A DNA stretch of 19,425 bases from an uncultured Eubacteriales bacterium (GTDB taxonomy: Bacteria; Bacillota; Clostridia; Oscillospirales; Butyricicoccaceae). The notes under the pieces are model-generated. The model was not told the origin of the DNA, made no database searches, and saw nothing but the letters and a program-made list of their open reading frames with translations. Below are positions 1-7,057 of the stretch, one piece after another (position 1 is the stretch's first letter; every line of letters starts with the position of its first letter). Where the stretch lies: positions 1 to 19,425 of the forward strand of contig CAJKFC010000028.1 of assembly GCA_905199135.1 (NCBI GenBank), written 5' to 3'. Made by a program: the position numbers and the translations under genes.

Positions 1-91
1 CTTAACCTTTACGACTCTGATGGGCGATCAGGTAGAGCCAAGAAGAGAGTTTATTGAGGCAAATGCCAAATATGGTACTCTAGATATTTAA
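1..91 (+). CDS. gyrB: DNA gyrase subunit B, C-terminal end (partial)
   Basis: Reading from base 2, the frame encodes the GyrB C-terminus, with the conserved block TTLMGDQVEPRREFIE followed by NAKYGTLDI and a TAA stop at 89-91. This is the end of the TOPRIM/C-terminal region found in every GyrB; the rest lies upstream of the window. GyrB supplies the ATPase and TOPRIM part of the A2B2 gyrase that introduces negative supercoils. The stop is 19 bases before the gyrA start, which fits a gyrBA operon. ParE ends similarly, but the neighbouring GyrA-type subunit favours GyrB. Confidence 0.93.
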   Translation, partial: LTFTTLMGDQVEPRREFIEANAKYGTLDI

Positions 92-110
92 GGAAAGTTG
101 AGGAAAATAG

Positions 111-2636
111 ATGGAACCGAATATCTTTGATAAAGTCCATGACATAGACTTGAAAAAAACCATGGAAAAATCCTACATAGACTATGCCATGAGTGTAATT
201 GCTTCAAGAGCATTGCCAGATGTAAGAGATGGATTGAAACCGGTTCAGCGCAGAATTTTATATGCCATGATTGAGCTGAACAATGGACCGGATAAGCCTC
301 ACAGGAAATGCGCCCGTATCGTCGGCGATACCATGGGTAAATATCATCCCCACGGAGACAGCTCTATTTACGGAGCCCTGGTGAATATGGCCCAGAAATG
401 GTCCACCCGCTATATGCTGGTGGACGGCCACGGAAACTTCGGCTCCATTGACGGAGACCCCCCTGCCGCCTACCGTTATACAGAGGCGAGAATGTCAAAG
501 CTTGCCAACGAGATGCTGACAGATATAGAAAAAGAGACGGTGGATTTCGACCCAAACTACGACGACAAGAGACAGGAGCCCTCGGTGCTGCCCTCCCGTT
601 TCCCAAATCTATTGGTAAACGGCTCTGTGGGTATCGCCGTCGGTATGGCGACAAACATACCTCCCCACAATCTCCGTGAGGTTGTCGACGCCGCCTGCTA
701 CATAATAGACCACCCCGAAGCCACCACAGACGACCTGTGCCAGATAGTAAAAGGCCCCGATTTCCCCCTGGGTGGCATAATCATGGGCAAGAGCGGCATA
801 AGGAGCGCCTACCACACAGGCAAGGGCAAGATAGTTGTCAGGGCAAGGTGCGAGATAGAGGAGCACGCCCCCGGAAGATTCCGCATAATCGTCACCGAGA
901 TACCCTACATGGTCAACAAGGCTCGCCTTGTTGAGAGCATTTCCGACCTTCACAGAGACAGAAGGGTCGACGGCATTACGGCTCTCCGTGACGAGAGCGA
1001 CCGCGAGGGCATGAGAGTCGTCATCGAGCTGAGAAGAGATGTAAACCCCCAGGTAGTCCTCAATCAGCTCTATCAGTACACCTCCCTTCAGGAGACATTT
1101 TCGGTAAATATGCTGGCTCTCGCCGACGGTCAGCCCAAGATAATGGGACTCAGAAGCATGCTCGACCATTATGTGGGTCATCAGTTCAGCGTAGTCACAA
1201 GGCGCACCGAGTACAACCTCAGAAAGGCAAGAGAGCGTGCACATATTTTGGAAGGTCTTAAAATCGCCTGCGAGAATATCGACGAGGTTATCAGAATAAT
1301 CCGCACCAGCTACGACGACGCCAAGGAGCGCCTTATGGAGCGCTTCAGCCTGTCGGAAATTCAGGCTGCCGCAATTCTCGACATGCGTCTCGGAAGACTT
1401 CAGGGTCTCGAGGTTGAGAAGATAGAGAGCGAGCTCAAGATGCTCATGGAAAAGATCGAGGAATACACGGCGATTTTGGCCGATCCCGCCAAGGTCTACG
1501 CCATAATCAAGACCGAGATGAACGAGATAAAGGACAAATTCGGCGACGACAGAAGAACCGAGATTTCCTTTGACGAAAACGATATAGATATAGAAGACCT
1601 CATCGAGGAGGAGCAGTGCGTCTACACACTGACCCGCTTCGGATACATCAAGCGTCAGCCCGCCGATGTTTACAGGGCTCAGCGCCGCGGCGGAAGAGGT
1701 ATTTCCGCCATGACCACAAGGGAGGAAGATGTGGCAAAGACGGTGTTTACCGCCTCGTCCCACGACTACCTGCTCTTCTTTACAAATTACGGCAGAATGT
1801 ATAAGCTCAAGGGCTACCATGTGCCCGAAAGCTCGAGAAACTCCAAGGGCAGAAACCTTGTAAATCTGCTGCAGCTCGAGGGCGACGAGACTGTCACCGC
1901 CATGATAGCCGTGCCCGATTTCGCCCCCGACACCTATGTGTTCTTCGCCACCAGAAAGGGCGTTGTAAAGCGCATAGCTCTTGAAAACCTTGTGACAAAC
2001 CGCAAGGGCGGCATAAGATGCATAGGTATAGACGAAGATGACGAGGTCATCGGCGTAAGGCTCACAGGCGGCTCCGACAAGATAATGATAGGTACGAGAA
2101 ACGGCAGGGTCATCCGCTTTGACGAAAAAGAGGTCAGACCCATGGGACGCGAGGCCTACGGCGTAAGGGGCATAAAGCTCATGGACGACGACTATGTGGT
2201 CGATGTGGCCTGCGACCGTGACGGCCCCTATCTTCTGACCGTAACCGAAAAGGGCTACGGCAAGGTGACACTCGCCGATGAATACACCGAGCATCACAGA
2301 GGTTCTTCGGGTATGACAGGTCACACCCTCACCGACAAGACAGGCAAGCTGACCGGTATCATGTGCGTCACAGGCGAGGAAGACCTTCTCGTCATCGCCG
2401 AGGGCGGCATAATGATACGCACAGGGGTCGACACCATAAGGGTGTGCGGCAGAGCTTCTCAGGGCGTCCGCATAATGCGTCTTGCCGAGGACGACAGGGT
2501 CATCTCCATAACGAGAGCCGAGCGCGAAGAGGAAGACAGCGCAGAAATCAACGATGACGCCGTGACAGACGCGACCGAAAACCCCGAAACCGAGGAAGTT
2601 TCCGCAGAGACAGAGACCGAACAGGTGACAGAGTAA
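111..2636 (+). CDS. gyrA: DNA gyrase subunit A
   Basis: This 841-residue protein is the DNA breakage-reunion subunit of gyrase. The N-terminal domain has the quinolone-resistance region around residues 70-106 (GKYHPHGDSSIYGALV) and the catalytic tyrosine in AAYRYTEAR, Tyr123. The coiled-coil and connector occupy roughly residues 350-490. A beta-pinwheel C-terminal domain begins with a GyrA box QRRGGRG at 524-530, which separates GyrA from ParC. The last 40 or so residues are an acidic Glu/Thr/Asp-rich tail. The ATG at 111 follows a GAGG ribosome binding site and is co-transcribed with gyrB. The position equivalent to E. coli Asp87 is Gly88, while Ser84 is retained. Length and domain order are normal for the family. 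Codon choice in about the first 60 codons looks more AT-rich than in the rest. Confidence 0.97.
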   Translation: MEPNIFDKVHDIDLKKTMEKSYIDYAMSVIASRALPDVRDGLKPVQRRILYAMIELNNGPDKPHRKCARIVGDTMGKYHPHGDSSIYGALVNMAQKWSTRYMLVDGHGNFGSIDGDPPAAYRYTEARMSKLANEMLTDIEKETVDFDPNYDDKRQEPSVLPSRFPNLLVNGSVGIAVGMATNIPPHNLREVVDAACYIIDHPEATTDDLCQIVKGPDFPLGGIIMGKSGIRSAYHTGKGKIVVRARCEIEEHAPGRFRIIVTEIPYMVNKARLVESISDLHRDRRVDGITALRDESDREGMRVVIELRRDVNPQVVLNQLYQYTSLQETFSVNMLALADGQPKIMGLRSMLDHYVGHQFSVVTRRTEYNLRKARERAHILEGLKIACENIDEVIRIIRTSYDDAKERLMERFSLSEIQAAAILDMRLGRLQGLEVEKIESELKMLMEKIEEYTAILADPAKVYAIIKTEMNEIKDKFGDDRRTEISFDENDIDIEDLIEEEQCVYTLTRFGYIKRQPADVYRAQRRGGRGISAMTTREEDVAKTVFTASSHDYLLFFTNYGRMYKLKGYHVPESSRNSKGRNLVNLLQLEGDETVTAMIAVPDFAPDTYVFFATRKGVVKRIALENLVTNRKGGIRCIGIDEDDEVIGVRLTGGSDKIMIGTRNGRVIRFDEKEVRPMGREAYGVRGIKLMDDDYVVDVACDRDGPYLLTVTEKGYGKVTLADEYTEHHRGSSGMTGHTLTDKTGKLTGIMCVTGEEDLLVIAEGGIMIRTGVDTIRVCGRASQGVRIMRLAEDDRVISITRAEREEEDSAEINDDAVTDATENPETEEVSAETETEQVTE

Positions 2637-2680
2637 TTACAATTAGTAATATATTTGCAAAATAATACAAGGAGGCTATT

Positions 2681-3616
2681 ATGCTTATCAAACAGATCAT
2701 AGAGGTTTTCGACCTCTTGGACGACAGCCGTGTAAACGGCCAGAAAGTGAAGGATTTTCTTCTCAGCATCAGACCTGATACCGAAATCGAGGTCAAACCG
2801 TTAAAGGGCCCCAAAGGCGTGACCGATATGATCAAGATATGGATAAAGGGCTCCGAGGGCAAGAAGTCGGGTGGAAACGCCCCCACAATAGGCCTTTTGG
2901 GCAGACTGGGCGGCATAGGAGCAAGACCTGAGATGACAGGCTTTGTGTCCGACGGCGACGGCGCTCTGTGCGCTCTCACCCTTGCGGCAAAGCTTCTCGA
3001 CATGCAGAACAAGGGCGACTTTTTGAAGGGCGATGTATTTATCTCGACACACATCTGCCCCGACGCCCCCACATCGCCCCACTACCCCGTGCCTTTCATG
3101 GGCTCTCCCGTTGAGATGGCTCAGGTCAATGCCGAGGAGGTCACACCCGAGCTCGACGCCATTCTCTCTGTCGACACCACAAAGGGCAACCGCATTATAA
3201 ACAGCCGCGGCTTTGCCATATCCCCCACAGTCAAGCAGGGATATATCCTCCGCACCAGCGAGGATCTTCTCGACATCATGCAGCAGACCACAGGCGAGCT
3301 GCCCAAGGTCTTTGCCCTGACAATTCAGGACATCACACCTTACGGCAACGACCTCTATCACCTCAACAGCATACTTCAGCCGGCGACAGCCACCGACGCC
3401 CCCGTTGTAGGCGTGGCTATAACGGCTCAGACCATGGTGGCAGGCTGCGCCACAGGAGCCAGCCATTTCACCGACTGCGAGGAGGCCGCCCGCTTTATGC
3501 TTGAGGTTGCCAAGCGCTTCGGTCAGGGCACATGCTCCTTCTACGACAAGGAGGAGTGGGAAAAGATACAGGAGAAATACGGCGACCTTTCCCACTTCCA
3601 AAAGCTCCACAGATAG
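2681..3616 (+). CDS. DUF1177 family protein
   Basis: This 311-residue protein matches what I know of the DUF1177 family over its whole length. Hallmarks are GRLGGIGARPE (residues 74-84), SDGDGA (90-95), THICPDAP (123-130), a VDTTKGN segment near 174-180, and a C-terminal AGCATGASHFTD block. It has no signal peptide or membrane segment, so it is probably cytosolic. The conserved His, Asp and Cys in THICPDAP and the Gly-rich blocks suggest a metal-binding or hydrolase-like site, but this is inference; the family has no established reaction known to me. The ATG follows an AAGGAGG ribosome binding site with 6-7 bases spacing. It lies 44 bases after gyrA without a terminator between, so it may be read through from the gyrase operon. 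A bidirectional terminator follows directly. Confidence 0.8.
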   Translation: MLIKQIIEVFDLLDDSRVNGQKVKDFLLSIRPDTEIEVKPLKGPKGVTDMIKIWIKGSEGKKSGGNAPTIGLLGRLGGIGARPEMTGFVSDGDGALCALTLAAKLLDMQNKGDFLKGDVFISTHICPDAPTSPHYPVPFMGSPVEMAQVNAEEVTPELDAILSVDTTKGNRIINSRGFAISPTVKQGYILRTSEDLLDIMQQTTGELPKVFALTIQDITPYGNDLYHLNSILQPATATDAPVVGVAITAQTMVAGCATGASHFTDCEEAARFMLEVAKRFGQGTCSFYDKEEWEKIQEKYGDLSHFQKLHR

Positions 3617-3620
3617 TTAT

Positions 3621-3650
3621 AAAAAAAGAACGGCTCAGCCGTTCTTTTTA
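3621..3650. terminator. Bidirectional intrinsic terminator between DUF1177 and the P-type ATPase gene
   Basis: The arms GAACGGC and GCCGTTC are flanked by A-rich sequence on the left and T-rich sequence on the right, so the hairpin ends in a U-run on either strand. It sits between convergent genes ending at 3616 (plus) and 3648 (minus) and overlaps the last bases of the ATPase gene. Confidence 0.9.
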
Positions 3651-5753
3651 TTTGTCTCTCTTTTCGATATGGGCAGAAGTTTCCAATTTCATGGGAGATA
3701 TGCTTTTCAGGCTGATTCCCATGGTGGAAAGATTGTGGAGCAGAGCGGATGAAGCTGGAGAAATAAGACCCAAAAGACCGCCTGCGATAAGACAGCCGTT
3801 GAAACCAATTATAAAACGGTAGTTGAAAGCTATTCTCTTTGAAAGTTTCAGAGAAATCTCCTTGAGACATACAAGCTCCCAAAGGGTTTCGGCAGTTATG
3901 GTTATGTCTGCCACCTCTCTTGCTATGGCAGCGCCGTCGTCTATGGCGATGCCTACATCGGCTCTGGAAAGGGCGGGGGAATCGTTTATACCGTCGCCCA
4001 CCATAATTACGGTGTGGCCCTTGTTTTTAAGGCGAGCCACATATTCTGCCTTGTCAGAGGGCAAAACCTCGGCCTGGAAACAGTCTACACCTACATTTTC
4101 GGCTATCACCTTTGCAGTTCGGTAGTTGTCGCCGGTAAGCATGACGGTTTTGGTTATGCCGAAGGGTCTTAGGGCCGATAAAACCTCGGCTGCCTCCTGT
4201 CTGAGAGGATCGAATATACATATGACGGCAGCCAGCTGTCCGTCGACAGCAAGATAGAGATGAGAGTACTCCGGAGGAAGATTTTCTACGGTATCCTTGT
4301 CATAGGGGGAAATGGTGCACTGCTCATCTTCAAATACAAAGTGGGCGCTGCCTATTAAAACGGTTTTTCCGTCTACCGAGCTTCTGATGCCGTGGGCCAC
4401 CTGATATTCCACCTTGGAGTGGAATTCATCGTGGGTTATTCCCTCTTCCTTTGCCTTTGCTACTACGGCGTTGGCTATGGAATGGGGGAAATGCTCTTCG
4501 AGACAGGCGGCAAGACGCAGCATTTCGGTTTCGTCTCGTCCCGAGAGGGCTACAACCTTTGCCACTTTGGGACAGGCATGAGTGAGAGTGCCGGTTTTGT
4601 CAAACACTACCGTGTCGGCAGCAGCCACCTTTTCGAGAAATTTTCCGCCTTTTACGGTGATATGGTTTCGTCCGGCGTCTCTCATGGCAGAGAGAACCGA
4701 AAGGGGCATGGCCAGCTTCAGAGCGCAGGAAAAATCTATCATGAGCACGGCAACGGCCTTTGTGATATTTCCGGTGAGTAAGAATCCCAAAAAGCTTACC
4801 ACAAAGGTGTAGGGTACAAGCTTGTCGGCAAGTTCCAAAGCCTTGCTCTCGGTAGACGATTTGAGCTGCTCCGATTCCTCTATCATTTTGACTATTCTGT
4901 CATAGCGGCTATTGCCTGCGCAGCTGGTGACAGACATTACACATTCGCCCTCTTCTATGACCGTTCCTGCATAGAGAGCGCCTCCCTCGCGTTTTACAAC
5001 GGGCACATGCTCCCCTGTAAGGGAGGCCTGATTTACCGTCATTTCTCCTCGGTGTACAATGCCGTCCAGAGGAACGATGCCTCCGGATCTGAGGACGATA
5101 AGGTCTTTTGGTGCTATTTCGGATATGGGCGTAAGTACCTCGCCGCCGTCGGTTTTGAGCCATACCTTGCTGACATTGAGAGACATGCTGTTGGCCAGAT
5201 CGGACATGGCTTTTCTTCTTGTCCACTCTTCCAGCAGCTCGGAAATCTCCAAAAGGAACATTACGGCGCCGGCGGTAGAGAAATCTCTGCGGAAAATGGA
5301 AAGGCCTATGGATGTTCCGTCGAGGATATCTACTTTGAACTGTCGGCGGCAAAGGCAGCGGGCAGCCCTGAAAATATATCCCAAAGATTTTACGGCTATT
5401 CTAAAGGCTCTGAGACCATAGGGCATAAACATATCCCACAGTATCTTTTTGACACATTTTATAATGAGCTTTTCTTCAAAACTGCGTCTCAAAGCTCGGC
5501 TGCTGCCCGATACGGTTATTAAATTTTCCGCCTCAGCCAGGTCGAACCCTGCGATAAGCTGAGTTATGTCTGTTCTGCTGCAGCTGTATTTAAGTATAAC
5601 GCAGCAGGTTCTCTCGTGAACGGTGACAGACTGTATGTGGCGCTGTCTTTTGAACCATTCCTCTATTATATCTGCCTGGGCGATAGTCATGCGGGGCATG
5701 TTGAGCTTAAAGCGTATTCGCCCCTGGCTTTCGTGAAGTATAAATGCTTTCAT
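3648..5753 (-). CDS. P1B-type heavy-metal ATPase, P1B-6-like (candidate ferrosome ATPase FezB)
   Basis: This 701-residue P-type ATPase has a TGE actuator loop (246-248), phosphorylation motif DKTGTLT (Asp385), TGDN (540-543) and hinge GDGINDSP (586-593). The usual HP dipeptide of the nucleotide domain appears as HFPHS (421-425). The transmembrane metal motif is SCALK (342-346) instead of CPC, SPC or TPC. The N-terminus (1-70, starting with GRIRFKL) resembles an HMA fold but lacks CxxC; it has adjacent Cys50-Cys51. SCALK-type ATPases correspond, as I recall, to the P1B-6 group that includes FezB of ferrosomes, the lipid-bound iron granules of Desulfovibrio and Clostridioides. Iron as substrate is an inference. 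The ATG at 5753 has a GGGAG site 9 bases upstream. It is the last gene of the cluster, 47 bases after the 89-residue gene, with a hairpin between. An efflux pump for iron or another divalent metal is the alternative. Confidence 0.85.
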   Translation of the reverse strand: MKAFILHESQGRIRFKLNMPRMTIAQADIIEEWFKRQRHIQSVTVHERTCCVILKYSCSRTDITQLIAGFDLAEAENLITVSGSSRALRRSFEEKLIIKCVKKILWDMFMPYGLRAFRIAVKSLGYIFRAARCLCRRQFKVDILDGTSIGLSIFRRDFSTAGAVMFLLEISELLEEWTRRKAMSDLANSMSLNVSKVWLKTDGGEVLTPISEIAPKDLIVLRSGGIVPLDGIVHRGEMTVNQASLTGEHVPVVKREGGALYAGTVIEEGECVMSVTSCAGNSRYDRIVKMIEESEQLKSSTESKALELADKLVPYTFVVSFLGFLLTGNITKAVAVLMIDFSCALKLAMPLSVLSAMRDAGRNHITVKGGKFLEKVAAADTVVFDKTGTLTHACPKVAKVVALSGRDETEMLRLAACLEEHFPHSIANAVVAKAKEEGITHDEFHSKVEYQVAHGIRSSVDGKTVLIGSAHFVFEDEQCTISPYDKDTVENLPPEYSHLYLAVDGQLAAVICIFDPLRQEAAEVLSALRPFGITKTVMLTGDNYRTAKVIAENVGVDCFQAEVLPSDKAEYVARLKNKGHTVIMVGDGINDSPALSRADVGIAIDDGAAIAREVADITITAETLWELVCLKEISLKLSKRIAFNYRFIIGFNGCLIAGGLLGLISPASSALLHNLSTMGISLKSISPMKLETSAHIEKRDK

Positions 5754-5770
5754 TTATGTATTCTCCCGTT

Positions 5771-5795
5771 AAAAAAGAGCCGCAAGCGGCTCTTT
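5771..5795 (-). terminator. Terminator-like hairpin between the two ferrosome-like genes
   Basis: Arms AAAGAGCCGC and GCGGCTCTTT form a strong stem with a tiny loop. On the minus strand it is followed by a run of six U, then directly by the GGGAG ribosome binding site of the ATPase gene. It looks like an intrinsic terminator, yet no clear promoter fits in the 47-base gap, so partial termination or transcript-end processing that lowers ATPase expression relative to the upstream small proteins is plausible. Confidence 0.75.
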
Positions 5796-5800
5796 GTTGA

Positions 5801-6070
5801 CTAAGCTTCTGTCTTTTCGGAATCGTCCGATATGACTATCTGCTCTTTTGCCAGTCTTGCCTCGTTGAGGTCTTTGGCAGAAGCCAGGATATCGGCCGCA
5901 TTTTCCTGTACTGTTGTTACGGTTTCCATTACGGAATCTTTCATTCTAAGTCCTGCGGCAGCGGCGTGTACATATACCTTTTTTGCGTCCTTACTGGACA
6001 AAAGCTTGAGACCTACCGAGCCGGCAAGAGCTCCGCCTATAAAGCAGGCGAGCTTTGTGTGCATTCCCAT
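5801..6070 (-). CDS. Small glycine-zipper membrane protein (DUF6110-like; candidate FezA)
   Basis: This 89-residue protein has one hydrophobic N-terminal segment with closely spaced glycines (CFIGGALAGSVGLKLL, about residues 9-24). Next comes SSKDAKKVYVHAAAAGLRMKD, an Ala-rich amphipathic stretch, and a charged C-terminus ending in DDSEKTEA. I recognise the pattern of small clostridial proteins (DUF6110-like) usually found next to this class of P-type ATPase. Its position directly before a SCALK-type ATPase suggests the small membrane partner FezA of ferrosome loci, possibly shaping or packing the vesicle membrane; that role is inferred. The first ATG is chosen because an AGGAGG site lies 8 bases upstream; a second in-frame ATG is two codons on. 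It follows the 26-residue ORF by 16 bases. Confidence 0.75.
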   Translation of the reverse strand: MGMHTKLACFIGGALAGSVGLKLLSSKDAKKVYVHAAAAGLRMKDSVMETVTTVQENAADILASAKDLNEARLAKEQIVISDDSEKTEA

Positions 6071-6086
6071 TGTGATTTCCTCCTGA

Positions 6087-6167
6087 TTATTTGCGCTTAT
6101 AGCCTGTTACCATTACCATAATCATGCAGATTACAGCGCCCCAGGCCCAAAATCGATGCTGTTTCAT
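6087..6167 (-). CDS. 26-residue single-span membrane peptide (small ORF)
   Basis: A 27-codon ORF starts with ATG at 6165-6167 (minus) and stops at TAA 6087-6089. It has a perfect AGGAGG ribosome binding site 4-5 bases upstream (6172-6177 on the plus strand as CCTCC). The peptide starts MKQHRFWAWG, continues through a hydrophobic Val/Ile/Met-rich core and ends in TGYKRK: positive at both ends, one span. It is the first gene after the TATAAT box at 6196-6201, and the next gene's ribosome binding site follows its stop immediately. That spacing argues for a real translated gene that length cut-offs would miss. Its function is unknown; it could be an assembly or regulatory component of the ATPase module. 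Confidence 0.72.
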   Translation of the reverse strand: MKQHRFWAWGAVICMIMVMVTGYKRK

Positions 6168-6195
6168 AAAAGCCTCCTACTAAGAATCGCTATAT

Positions 6196-6201
6196 ATTAT
6201 A
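6196..6201 (-). promoter_or_regulatory. Probable -10 box for the small-ORF/89-residue/ATPase operon
   Basis: The minus strand reads TATAAT here, about 29 bases before the small ORF start. There is no good -35 at 16-18 bases, so activation by a regulator is possible. The overlapping GTTTCTAAAC has short inverted arms (GTTT/AAAC) adjacent to the box and might be an operator. Read-through from the AraC gene 74 bases upstream is the alternative or an addition. Confidence 0.5.
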
Positions 6202-6241
6202 GTTTAGAAACAAATATAAGTCTTTCGGTTTCGGACATAAA

Positions 6242-7057
6242 TCATATGTTTTTCGACAATTTTCGATATAGGGTTGGAGTCATGGAGTACATCTGCTTAA
6301 AAGAGCAGTTGAACTGACTGATGCTGTTGTATCCAACAGCCTGAGAGATGTCCAGGACAGATTTATCCGATGAGGCGAGGAGAAACGCCGCATGCTCCAT
6401 TCGTCTGGATTTTATCCATTTGTGAATAGATACGCCTTGGCTGTTTTTGAAATCGCATTTGAGCTTGGTCTGTGACATGCAGAAAAGCTTGCTTATTTTG
6501 GAAATGCTCAACTTTTCGCCTAAATTATCCTGAATATAGCTGCATATAGAGATAATTTGACAATCAGAAGGTGCAGGATTGGGGTCGGAGGCTGATTTTA
6601 TGGTGTTGTCTCCTGCAAGGTAGCAAATCTCAAGGGATTTGATAGCCAAAAAGTTCTCCATATCGCCGGGTAAAGCGTACAGCATATCGAAAAAAGACAT
6701 AATCCACGGACAGGGAGCCAGCAGCATATATCCGTGAAGACCGAGCATGCTGCACAGCCTTTGCAGAGTAGGAGGCACATAGTTCTGAGACAGCCTGTGA
6801 GGGTCTATGGAAACGAGAAAAAGCTTTGTCATTGTCTCGCAGCTTAAAGTTATGCTCTGACCGGAAAAAATATATATTTCCCGGCAGGAAACGGGGAGCG
6901 GCGCCTTTGAAGAGAGACTCAAAGCCACTTTCCCTTCCAGGCAAAACAGTATATTTATAGGATACCGGGAAAAATTGCCACTGAATGGCAACTTCTCCGA
7001 GATCTCCAATGCTGTAATTTTAAAACCTTTCATTCTGAATATCAATGTTTGCCGCAT
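6242..7057 (-). CDS. AraC-family transcriptional regulator (PchR/YbtA-like)
   Basis: This 271-residue protein has two C-terminal helix-turn-helix units: about residues 183-204 (ISKISKLFCMSQTKLKCDFK) and 233-254. These are followed by the AraC signature GYNSISQFNCSFKQMYSMTP (242-261). The N-terminal 150 residues are a probable ligand-sensing domain of beta-rich character. The first helix-turn-helix (MSxTKLKxxFK) resembles PchR/YbtA-type regulators of siderophore genes; this is recognition from memory, not an alignment. The ATG at 7057 lies inside the end of the upstream ABC gene (16-base overlap). There is only a weak ribosome binding site, so translational coupling is likely; an in-frame ATG at residue 9 is an alternative start. 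It probably controls the ABC pair upstream and perhaps the ferrosome-like genes downstream. Confidence 0.88.
   Translation of the reverse strand: MRQTLIFRMKGFKITALEISEKLPFSGNFSRYPINILFCLEGKVALSLSSKAPLPVSCREIYIFSGQSITLSCETMTKLFLVSIDPHRLSQNYVPPTLQRLCSMLGLHGYMLLAPCPWIMSFFDMLYALPGDMENFLAIKSLEICYLAGDNTIKSASDPNPAPSDCQIISICSYIQDNLGEKLSISKISKLFCMSQTKLKCDFKNSQGVSIHKWIKSRRMEHAAFLLASSDKSVLDISQAVGYNSISQFNCSFKQMYSMTPTLYRKLSKNI

Noticed and set aside
609..2324. 571-codon open frame antisense to gyrA
   Set aside because: It is a shadow of gyrA created by codon bias; no ribosome binding site and no recognisable domain, while the sense strand is unmistakably GyrA.
2801..3610. 269-codon antisense open frame over the DUF1177 gene
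   Set aside because: Same shadow effect; the sense protein has clear family motifs and a strong ribosome binding site.
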